Of a stretch of 7,264 nt of DNA, positions 1 through 5,605 are shown piece by piece (within the stretch, counting starts at the first letter, position 1; every line of letters begins with the position of its first letter). The stretch is from Bacteriovoracaceae bacterium (lineage in GTDB: Bacteria > Bdellovibrionota > Bacteriovoracia > Bacteriovoracales > Bacteriovoracaceae): contig SKIL01000155.1 in the NCBI GenBank assembly GCA_007116425.1, positions 1 through 7,264 on the forward strand, read 5' to 3'. The notes beneath the pieces are model-generated. The model had not been told where the DNA came from and made no database searches. It saw only the letters and a program-made list of their open reading frames with translations. A program made the translations under genes and the position numbers.

Positions 1-2012
1 AGGTAAGTTCTCACTGGTGTTAAGTTTACAAATTGATCGCTCAAAACGGTCGATGATTGATCCTGTGCCCGCTGACCACTTGCCTTTTTTTGCATATGTA
101 TTTGATCAGGAGTACTTAAGTGAACTCTTTTTTTGTGAGAGCGCATAATTGTGAGAACTCCAACCTGAGAAGAGTTTTCCATAATTCTTCGTACGAGATA
201 GGCCATTCCAACCAGAAGCGAGCCAATCGGAACATAATTACGTACCGGCCATCCCATTTTAGAGAGCGCAACAGATAAGGCCTCATAAGTCATATGAAGA
301 CATTGGTGTTCAATTGCAGGAGCTTGTGGGTAAAAATGTGAACGTAGGGCCTGAGCAAAAGCGTGATCGGAGAAATTATGCGAGGCCAAACATAACTGGA
401 GAAAATCACCATGCTTTAATGTTTCAATGACCAGTTGTCTAAAGTGAAGATCCGTCTCTTCTTTATTTAGAAACTCTGGTGCGAGATGTCCATGTGCATC
501 GGCATCAATTGTTTCAGCGTCCCAGTAGGCTCCTTTAACAAGCCTGATTGGCATGCAAATCCCTCTAGATTTTGCCAGTGAAAAAATGTCTCGCAAGTGC
601 TGAGTCGCATCTCTTAAATAAGCTTGAACAACGATTCCAGTTGCGGCGTAGTCCTTAAGCTCTGCCGTTTCTAAAAGTACTTTTTGATAAACTTCAAAAA
701 CAATATCTCGATAATCATAATGTTCAGCATCGATATTGATGAACACATCATGTTCTTTTGCGACAGTTAAAATTTCAATCAGTCTAGGAGCAACTAACTG
801 ATAAGTATAATCAAAGGCCTGAGGGCGAAAGTCAGAACAAAGGGCCGAAACCTTAATGCTGATATGAGCACGGTGAATACCTGCACTATTTTTTTCTCCT
901 CTTGGAACATGGAGATGGAAGCCGCGGATAAGCTTAAGTACTTCCATCTTGTACTGATCGGCCTCTTTCTCAGAAACGACAAGCTCTCCGAGCTGATCAA
1001 CAGTTACATCTCTTTTAGTTGAATATAAAGAGCTAAATGCATCTTTGGCCTCTTCAATAGTTTCACCAGCGATAAATCTCTTGGCCATTGTACGTACACT
1101 TGACCTCACCAAAAATGCCAGAGGCCTAGGCGGTATCATTTTTACAAACATCAAAGCAAAAGCAAAGGCCCATTCATATTTACGCGGCAACGGTCGCTCA
1201 TCTCCCTTTTTGCCAAGCTCTTTGGCCTTCGTATGATCCTCGAGAAGTCTTCTAAGTGCTTCTTGTAACATTCGCTTAACGACATCTCCGGACTTGTCAT
1301 GATCTAAAGACGGGAGAATGGCCAAGAATTTTAATAAGTGAATTCTAATTAAAGCAAACTGAGCTGTAAGCCCCAAAGCAAAGTCCGACACTTTTTCAAA
1401 TAGAGATGACCTATACTCATTTGTATATTTTAATATGTCTTCGATAAGTGGTGCTGATAGCTCCTGAGTTTTTATCATTTGCTCATCTTCGAAAGGATCA
1501 GCAAGTTGGTAGCGAAGTGTTACCTCCTCAATGACAGAGGGGAAGTCCATCGGATTTAAGGCCGCAATCTCTTGGACAAATTTCTTAAATTCTTCGTAGG
1601 ACTCATCACTCATTAGCTCTCGTCTTTGAGAGATTTCAATTTTTTCCAGGTTTTTTATGGCAAAAAGCTCATAGCTTAGTTTTTGACCCGCAAGATATAT
1701 CCGGTTTTCCCTCGGGAAGATGGCCAGTAAAAGAGGTACGCTCTTTAATGTCACCTGAACACGGAAAGATTTATTTTGTTTTTTTGCCAAGGTCAAAAAA
1801 GTTAAAACTTCAGCACAAAAGACTTCATTATCGTCAATTAAATCAACAAAGTCAGAATAGAAAAACACTTCCCATTTCGCTTCATCCACAGATATTTCTT
1901 TTCGACTTAAAGAGCTCAAAACTTTTCCTCGCTCCCAATCTTTCGATGATTCAAACGTATAAGAGGTATTTGGTGAATCGATTTTTGATGATTCTTCATC
2001 AGAAAAAAACAT
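1..2012 (-). CDS. putA: PutA-type proline dehydrogenase, N-terminal 670 residues (3' end outside window)
   Basis: Oxidises proline to pyrroline-5-carboxylate with FAD, passing electrons to the quinone pool. The frame is open from ATG 2012-2010 to the window edge. Residues 1 to about 300 form a helical arm; there is no ribbon-helix-helix at the N-terminus, so it is not the E. coli-type DNA-binding PutA. The catalytic barrel follows: ISIKVSA (K387), NIDAEHYDYRD (D428), RLVKGAYWD (Y496) and YLVRRIMEN (R608, R609), corresponding by recalled alignment to E. coli PutA K329, D370, Y437, R555 and R556. The visible end (FVNLTPVRTY) resembles the entry to a P5C dehydrogenase domain, so a bifunctional enzyme is inferred but not seen. 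GGGGA six bases before the ATG is the ribosome site. It is divergent from the secreted-protein gene. Confidence 0.93.
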   Translation of the reverse strand, partial: MFFSDEESSKIDSPNTSYTFESSKDWERGKVLSSLSRKEISVDEAKWEVFFYSDFVDLIDDNEVFCAEVLTFLTLAKKQNKSFRVQVTLKSVPLLLAIFPRENRIYLAGQKLSYELFAIKNLEKIEISQRRELMSDESYEEFKKFVQEIAALNPMDFPSVIEEVTLRYQLADPFEDEQMIKTQELSAPLIEDILKYTNEYRSSLFEKVSDFALGLTAQFALIRIHLLKFLAILPSLDHDKSGDVVKRMLQEALRRLLEDHTKAKELGKKGDERPLPRKYEWAFAFALMFVKMIPPRPLAFLVRSSVRTMAKRFIAGETIEEAKDAFSSLYSTKRDVTVDQLGELVVSEKEADQYKMEVLKLIRGFHLHVPRGEKNSAGIHRAHISIKVSALCSDFRPQAFDYTYQLVAPRLIEILTVAKEHDVFINIDAEHYDYRDIVFEVYQKVLLETAELKDYAATGIVVQAYLRDATQHLRDIFSLAKSRGICMPIRLVKGAYWDAETIDADAHGHLAPEFLNKEETDLHFRQLVIETLKHGDFLQLCLASHNFSDHAFAQALRSHFYPQAPAIEHQCLHMTYEALSVALSKMGWPVRNYVPIGSLLVGMAYLVRRIMENSSQVGVLTIMRSHKKRVHLSTPDQIHMQKKASGQRAQDQSSTVLSDQFVNLTPVRTY

Positions 2013-2063
2013 AGTATTTCCCCGCGGAATTGATAAATCTAATATGGATCGAACTTGGCCGCC

Positions 2064-2092
2064 ATTATGTCTCAAGAAGGCATTATCGGCAA
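2064..2092 (-). promoter_or_regulatory. Putative sigma70-type promoter of putA
   Basis: Read on the minus strand: TTGCCG (2092-2087), a 17-base spacer, then CATAAT (2069-2064). The matches to TTGACA and TATAAT are 4/6 and 5/6. The predicted start is near 2057, giving a leader of about 45 bases that contains the putA Shine-Dalgarno GGGGA. That GGGGA sits in a small TTCC/GGAA hairpin (2018-2029), which might weaken initiation. Called from sequence match only. Confidence 0.45.
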
Positions 2093-2120
2093 TAAGCTAA
2101 AATGACAACCCACCGCATAA

Positions 2121-2130
2121 TTGTCGACAA
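2121..2130. promoter_or_regulatory. 10-bp perfect palindrome beside the -35 box, possible operator
   Basis: TTGTCGACAA is a perfect palindrome ending 3 bases before the -35 box of the rightward promoter and about 30 bases upstream of the putA -35 box. This is a usual place for a dimeric regulator that affects both divergent genes. The palindrome does not extend further and no second copy is seen in the window, so a chance occurrence is possible. Confidence 0.25.
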
Positions 2131-2133
2131 AAT

Positions 2134-2163
2134 TTGACGGGACTTCTTTTCGCTACATATAAT
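2134..2163 (+). promoter_or_regulatory. Near-consensus sigma70 promoter of the secreted-protein gene
   Basis: TTGACG (2134-2139), an 18-base spacer, then a perfect TATAAT (2158-2163): 11 of 12 consensus bases, the best promoter in the window. The predicted transcription start is about 2170, which is the A of the in-frame ATG. The TTG of the -35 box is in frame with the gene and could be mistaken for its start codon. Confidence 0.8.
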
Positions 2164-2169
2164 GAAGAG

Positions 2170-3441
2170 ATGGAACAAGTGAAGCCAGAAAGGCCACCAC
2201 TCATATTATGTTTTCTTAGGGATAAGATTTTTTCACTTCAAAAGATCTCTCCACTACTAATTTGCCTCTCCCTTTTCGCACCTCCTCTTATCGCACAACA
2301 ATACACGATTCAAGACTTAGAAGTTCTCGAGCAAAACCGTGATTATAAAAACTTTCTCGATCGAGCAAATGATATCCGACCGAGCGAAAGAAGAGAGCCT
2401 TGGCCAGAGATGGTCCGGAATATGGCCTCTGGGTATATAGATTTTTTGACTCAACGCCAAGATTTCTCTCAAGAGCATTTCGACTATATTGAGCAACTCA
2501 CTACCTGGCCGGTCTTAAGACAAGATGAGTTTTTTCACCTCAAATGGCAACGATATGGAGTTCGAACACTCAAAAGATGTAAAGAGAATGCTCTTACTTC
2601 AAATAGTCAAGAGAAAAGGGAAGTTTGTCTAAACGCTATACATAGACTTTGGAATAGTGGGACCCAAAATCCAGACCTAGGGCTACAGCTTGCTGAATTA
2701 ACTTCACAATTAAATCCTAAGGCCGACCTCTGGAGATATTATAAAGTCTCAACAACAAGCCCGGTAGTTTCAACCTATTACTGCTCTAGAGCAAATATTA
2801 AAAGATGGGCGTTTCGCTATCTTCACTTACAAATTCAAGAGAGAGATCTTCACGGTCAAGAACTTGCACAAGTCATTAGTCAGAATATGACCGAAGACTG
2901 CTGGGCGCATTTGAAAAGTGATCTCGAAAGAGTTCTACAGGGACCTAGACCTCAGCAAATTAGTGCCTTCTTACTTCTCGAGGCAAAAGGTGCTCTACGG
3001 CCAGAATTAAAAGACTTTTATCTTGTGCGCTACTTTTTAGAAGGGCCAGAAGTGGGACGACTTTTCAATTTAAGCTGGAACAGAATTGAAGAACTTTCTA
3101 AAAGTCACACCAGAAGACAGGCCGTTTTGCAAAAACTACTGTCCCTAGATCCGCTCCCAGGGAAAATTTTCTCGCGCAATCTAGACTCCTCAACTCAAGA
3201 GGTTCTTCTCAATCATCTCTCCCGAAACTTTCCTGAATATCTAGATGGATACTTCAGAACTTGCTTAGAATACAGAGAAGGATTGAAAGACTTTCCACGA
3301 GGAAACCCAACAATTGAATGCGCCGACTTACATCAAGCACAATCTGAAGCTCAGAAAGAAGCTATTAAGTGGGGTCGACCGACTCAAAGATGGATTGACC
3401 AAGGGCTAGAAATTCGATTTTCAGCGCCAAATAGGCCTTGA
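2170..3441 (+). CDS. Secreted protein of unknown function, six cysteines (423 aa)
   Basis: No family recognised. The N-terminus carries a hydrophobic stretch (about residues 27-42, PLLICLSLF then PPLIA) with a good signal-peptidase I site after A42 (IA before QQ), so the product is probably periplasmic or outside the cell. The mature part is hydrophilic, apparently helical and without membrane spans. Its six cysteines fall in three sequential pairs: C137/C153, C205/C244 and C365/C384, suggesting local disulfides. ATG 2170 was chosen because an upstream in-frame TTG (2134) lies inside the -35 box. No Shine-Dalgarno sits at a usable distance: GAAGAG directly abuts the ATG and would not be transcribed. 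An alternative is ATT at 2227, after AGGGA, giving a tidy 23-residue signal peptide. The gene is real by length and composition; its start is uncertain. Confidence 0.78.
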   Translation: MEQVKPERPPLILCFLRDKIFSLQKISPLLICLSLFAPPLIAQQYTIQDLEVLEQNRDYKNFLDRANDIRPSERREPWPEMVRNMASGYIDFLTQRQDFSQEHFDYIEQLTTWPVLRQDEFFHLKWQRYGVRTLKRCKENALTSNSQEKREVCLNAIHRLWNSGTQNPDLGLQLAELTSQLNPKADLWRYYKVSTTSPVVSTYYCSRANIKRWAFRYLHLQIQERDLHGQELAQVISQNMTEDCWAHLKSDLERVLQGPRPQQISAFLLLEAKGALRPELKDFYLVRYFLEGPEVGRLFNLSWNRIEELSKSHTRRQAVLQKLLSLDPLPGKIFSRNLDSSTQEVLLNHLSRNFPEYLDGYFRTCLEYREGLKDFPRGNPTIECADLHQAQSEAQKEAIKWGRPTQRWIDQGLEIRFSAPNRP

Positions 3442-3446
3442 TGGAA

Positions 3447-3494
3447 GTTTAGGCGAGAAACCTCTGGGGCAGACCAAAAATCCCTCGCCTAAAC
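3447..3494. terminator. Perfect 11-bp inverted repeat after the secreted-protein gene (possible terminator without T-tract)
   Basis: GTTTAGGCGAG (3447-3457) and CTCGCCTAAAC (3484-3494) pair perfectly around 26 bases that hold a nested TCTG-GGG-CAGA hairpin (3463-3473). It begins five bases after the stop codon, where a terminator or 3'-protecting hairpin would be. No T-run follows on either strand, so it is not a classical intrinsic terminator. It could instead be part of a minus-strand RNA (see 3447-3538). Confidence 0.5.
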
Positions 3495-3538
3495 CAAACT
3501 AGAAGGATGACAATGACAAAAAAAATTCCGTCACTGAC
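3447..3538 (-). ncRNA. Candidate small RNA between convergent genes (weak)
   Basis: Reading leftward from the promoter at 3545-3572, the predicted transcript starts near 3538 with a hairpin (3536-3511: CAGTGAC / GTCATTG, 7 bp, loop of 12) and then reaches the 11-bp perfect stem at 3494-3447. One position of the first hairpin (3513/3534) is an A-C mismatch as plus-strand RNA but a G-U wobble as minus-strand RNA, which favours the minus strand. No U-run marks an end, so the 3' limit is a guess. The rest of the 3442-3722 gap (3573-3722) is AT-rich, with only 4-5 bp hairpins and nothing I can name. Confidence 0.25.
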
Positions 3539-3544
3539 TCCCTT

Positions 3545-3572
3545 ATTATAGCCATTCAAAAAACCACGTAAA
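3545..3572 (-). promoter_or_regulatory. Putative minus-strand promoter inside the convergent gap
   Basis: TTTACG (3572-3567), a 16-base spacer and a perfect TATAAT (3550-3545) on the minus strand: 10 of 12 consensus bases. No coding gene lies downstream on that strand, so it would drive either the small RNA at 3447-3538 or an antisense transcript of the secreted-protein gene. In AT-rich DNA such matches can occur by chance. Confidence 0.35.
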
Positions 3573-3722
3573 TAATAGATTTAAAAAAAGTTAAGCCACC
3601 GAAATTACAATGATTTTGAGGACAGAAAAATAAAATTTTCCTTCTAGTACGACTGTTTTTGTCGGCTAATCACGAGACATCGGATACTTACACGCGAAAT
3701 GTAAAATCAACGACTTAGAGTT

Positions 3723-4160
3723 TTAGACTTGTTTTTCCCACTCTACAATCTGACCACCATCTAATTTATTTGCTGTTTTATGATAGCCGTGACTTTCATT
3801 AAGTGAGTAGAGTCTAAAGTTATCAATTCGACAATAATGAAGTATTCGTTTTGCTTTAAATTTTTGCGCCTGATCTTCAATAAACTCTTTAATCTGATGA
3901 GAAAAGCCGCTCCCCTGATGAGACATTTTTAAGGCCGTATTTTTTGACAGAAGGTCATCGCCTTGCTTCTTAAGAAAAACCGCCGCGATAATTTCATCCT
4001 CATAGTAAACACCATAAAGCTTCCAACCGTCTTTAACTTCTTTCTTTATCTGTTCAAGATTCCAAGAGAAATCGGGGCTATCAGTAAAAGCATCGAGGTT
4101 ATGCTCATATATTTCTAAGAACTGATCATCTTTTGTGGCCGCACGAAATTCTAGATCCAC
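3723..4160 (-). CDS. GNAT-family N-acetyltransferase (145 aa)
   Basis: Predicted to transfer an acetyl group from acetyl-CoA to an amine; the substrate cannot be told. The fold order fits: an N-terminal strand (LEFRAATKDD), a central strand (IIAAVFLKK), then the acetyl-CoA loop Q82-G-S-G-F-S87 followed by a helix (HQIKEFIEDQAQKF), and near the C-terminus RLYSLNESHGYHKT, which matches the usual 'FYExxGF' helix. The length is normal for a single GNAT domain. The start is GTG (4160-4158), set by a strong GGAGGAGG five bases upstream. It lies 46 bases after the cytochrome c gene with no clear promoter between, so it is probably the last gene of that operon. The call to family is firm, function is not. 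Confidence 0.82.
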   Translation of the reverse strand: MDLEFRAATKDDQFLEIYEHNLDAFTDSPDFSWNLEQIKKEVKDGWKLYGVYYEDEIIAAVFLKKQGDDLLSKNTALKMSHQGSGFSHQIKEFIEDQAQKFKAKRILHYCRIDNFRLYSLNESHGYHKTANKLDGGQIVEWEKQV

Positions 4161-4165
4161 AAATA

Positions 4166-4173
4166 CCTCCTCC
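4166..4173 (-). promoter_or_regulatory. Strong ribosome binding site fixing the GTG start of the GNAT gene
   Basis: GGAGGAGG on the minus strand, 5 bases before GTG 4160. It is the strongest Shine-Dalgarno in the window and supports independent, efficient translation of the last gene of the presumed operon. Confidence 0.85.
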
Positions 4174-4206
4174 AGTCATTGCGCCCAACACTGGTATTCT
4201 AAGCTA

Positions 4207-4545
4207 TTAATCGGCCAAGTTTTCAACGACAAGAGTACTTATATATGCCGCGAGGTCCTTGAAGTCTTGCTCATTTAAGTCAGCGATATAAGGATCCATA
4301 TCAGGATTAACTCGCTCTCCCGATTTAAAATCATTAAGGGCCGTCTCAATATACCAGTCAAATTGTCCACCAATCATCGGTGCTCTTTCTGCAGGATTGC
4401 CTTGCCCGTTAGAACCATGACACTGAATGCAAGATTGATAAAGCCTCTCACCTCTAGCAAGGTCTTGAGCATAAACAGATGAACCTATCAAAAGAAAACA
4501 GGTTGAAAAAAAACAAGCGAAAAAACTGGGACCAAACTTGATCAT
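4207..4545 (-). CDS. Secreted class I monohaem cytochrome c (112 aa)
   Basis: A small periplasmic electron carrier. The signal peptide is residues 1-26 or so (hydrophobic FFACFFSTCFLLIGSS, cleavage near YA before QD). Haem attaches covalently at C39-I-Q-C42-H43, with H43 as the proximal ligand; M83 (NPDMDPY) is the likely distal ligand. R54-A-P-M-I-G-G matches the conserved loop of short c5/c553-like cytochromes, and DFKDLAAYISTL is the C-terminal helix. The ATG (4545) has GGGAG six bases upstream. Partners are not shown by sequence; the ResB-like gene at 6450 belongs to the haem-attachment pathway such proteins need. It lies 49 bases downstream of the unknown gene 4595-5500, with no convincing promoter in the gap. 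An A8 tract (4506-4513) sits within the signal peptide codons. Confidence 0.92.
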   Translation of the reverse strand: MIKFGPSFFACFFSTCFLLIGSSVYAQDLARGERLYQSCIQCHGSNGQGNPAERAPMIGGQFDWYIETALNDFKSGERVNPDMDPYIADLNEQDFKDLAAYISTLVVENLAD

Positions 4546-4594
4546 CCCGAACTCCCAATAAAGTGTTTATATACTCAGTGATTTAAAGACCATA

Positions 4595-5500
4595 TTAAGT
4601 CAACTCTAACGGCTCGGCAATAGCTTTTCTCTGCGTCAAAAGTTTTGAAATAAAACTCTCACTTGAATATTGAACATACTGACTAGAGATTCTCTCAATT
4701 AAGTCACTTAAAAGATTTTCCACAATGGTCGGAGAGAGAATTTTTTCTATCACTTTTTGGTCTTTACCTAAACTTTTCAACGCTTTTGCAAAATCGCTAT
4801 GAGAGTCCTCAATCTCAGGTCTGATTTTAAAATAGGCTTGGGAAGAATCAAGGTCTACTAGCTCAATCTCAAAGCTCCAATATTTAAAAAGAGTAGGATT
4901 TACAATATTTAAAACTTCCCGATGTACATGAACAGCAAGAATAAGGTCACTTTTGTGCCGGTTTGTATCAACTTCAAGAAATTTCAGCTGTTCAAAATTT
5001 AATTGTGACATTAGCTGACGCTTAAGAACTCTGGCCCACAAATCAGAAAGTCCTGATTGTAGTAAAGATGAAACACGTTTGTTGTCTTCTATCGAAAAAT
5101 AATTGGGATCAAGTAACGGTCTGTGGTTTTCAGTTCTTAAAAAGTTTTCGACTTCCCTAAAGTCAATAAGAAAGGCTTTAAACAAAGAACTCAGAACACT
5201 TTGATCTGTTTTATCATTCATCAACAAAGACTTATCTAAACCTGAGAGTTTAAAAAATGAATAAAACATACTCTCAAGCAGTTTACTATACAAGGAACTC
5301 TCGAGCTTCAATTCTCCTCGCGTCTGAAATACGACTTCTAAGTTTTTCCACTCATCCAAAATTTCATTTAGACAAAAATATAAGTCTTTTGAAAGCAGCG
5401 GGAAGTTTTGCTTTAAAACCTCCTGGCCGAGACTAGACCTAAATATACAAAATTCTTGATGGACATCTAACGCCCGAACAAAAAGGTCTTTACCATTCAT
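4595..5500 (-). CDS. Cytoplasmic protein of unknown function (301 aa)
   Basis: No family recognised. The protein is charged, leucine-rich and apparently mostly helical. There is no signal peptide or membrane segment, and only two cysteines (C18, C43). A more mixed stretch near residues 190-235 (LILAVHVHREV, then FEIELVDLDSSQAYFKI) may form a beta sheet, and the last 50 residues are again helical. ATG 5500 was chosen because TTGGTGA lies 5 bases upstream as a ribosome site; the in-frame TTG 5512 and GTG 5509 fall within or beside that site. It is first of three genes with the cytochrome c and GNAT genes, transcribed from the promoter at 5549-5577, which contains a T10 tract (A10 on the coding strand), and is divergent from the DUF1624 gene. 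Confidence 0.8.
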   Translation of the reverse strand: MNGKDLFVRALDVHQEFCIFRSSLGQEVLKQNFPLLSKDLYFCLNEILDEWKNLEVVFQTRGELKLESSLYSKLLESMFYSFFKLSGLDKSLLMNDKTDQSVLSSLFKAFLIDFREVENFLRTENHRPLLDPNYFSIEDNKRVSSLLQSGLSDLWARVLKRQLMSQLNFEQLKFLEVDTNRHKSDLILAVHVHREVLNIVNPTLFKYWSFEIELVDLDSSQAYFKIRPEIEDSHSDFAKALKSLGKDQKVIEKILSPTIVENLLSDLIERISSQYVQYSSESFISKLLTQRKAIAEPLELT

Positions 5501-5548
5501 TATATTCACCAATTAAATAACAAAAGAATTACCAAAAACTAATAAGTG

Positions 5549-5577
5549 TTTATGGTTTTTTTTTTACTCTTTTGCAA
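5549..5577 (-). promoter_or_regulatory. Putative leftward promoter of the unknown-cytochrome-GNAT operon
   Basis: On the minus strand: TTGCAA (5577-5572), exactly 17 bases, then CATAAA (5554-5549), each 4/6 to consensus. The predicted start is near 5542, leaving a leader of about 42 bases with a Shine-Dalgarno before ATG 5500. Ten of the 17 spacer bases are one A-tract (T10 on the + strand). The TTGCAA hexamer is shared with the rightward promoter. Confidence 0.45.
5556..5565. repeat. T10 homopolymer within a promoter spacer
   Basis: Ten consecutive T on the + strand, the longest homopolymer in the window; others reach 7-8. It lies between the -35 and -10 elements of the leftward promoter, where a gain or loss of one base would move the spacing away from 17. 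It also lies just upstream of the rightward promoter, where an A/T tract could act as a curved upstream element. Confidence 0.9.
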
Positions 5578-5600
5578 GAAATGAACAATCGGCATAAAAT
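5572..5600 (+). promoter_or_regulatory. Putative rightward promoter of the DUF1624 gene
   Basis: TTGCAA (5572-5577), a 17-base spacer, then TAAAAT (5595-5600): 4/6 and 5/6 matches. The predicted transcription start is at or next to the ATG at 5606, and no Shine-Dalgarno precedes that ATG, consistent with a leaderless mRNA. Confidence 0.5.
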
Positions 5601-5605
5601 AAACT

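Noticed and set aside
794..2014. Open frames inside or opposite putA (794-1000 minus, 1045-1236 plus, 1748-2014 plus)
   Set aside because: They overlap a continuous, well-matched PutA frame, have no ribosome sites or recognisable protein features, and are explained as shadows.
2134..2169. TTG at 2134 as the start of the secreted-protein gene
   Set aside because: It is the first half of a near-consensus -35 box (TTGACG-18-TATAAT), so this DNA lies upstream of the transcript.
3447..3494. Integron attC-like recombination site
   Set aside because: The ends GTTTAGGC...GCCTAAAC resemble attC core bases but in the reverse order (attC begins RYYYAAC and ends GTTRRRY), and there is no integrase or cassette structure.
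3507..3551. 14-codon ORF after AGAAGG in the convergent gap
   Set aside because: Too short and low in complexity to support, has no promoter on that strand, and overlaps a hairpin.
4506..4513. A8 tract in cytochrome c signal-peptide codons as a phase-variation switch
   Set aside because: It encodes Phe-Phe in a hydrophobic signal peptide, runs of 7-8 occur several times in this AT-rich window, and nothing else suggests switching.
4557..4594. Separate promoter for the cytochrome c gene (TATATAAA on the minus strand)
   Set aside because: No -35-like hexamer at 16-18 bases; simple AT-richness before the ribosome site is enough to explain it.
5501..5512. TTG 5512 or GTG 5509 as the start of the 301-residue protein
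   Set aside because: Both overlap the TTGGTGA that serves as Shine-Dalgarno for ATG 5500, and neither has its own ribosome site.
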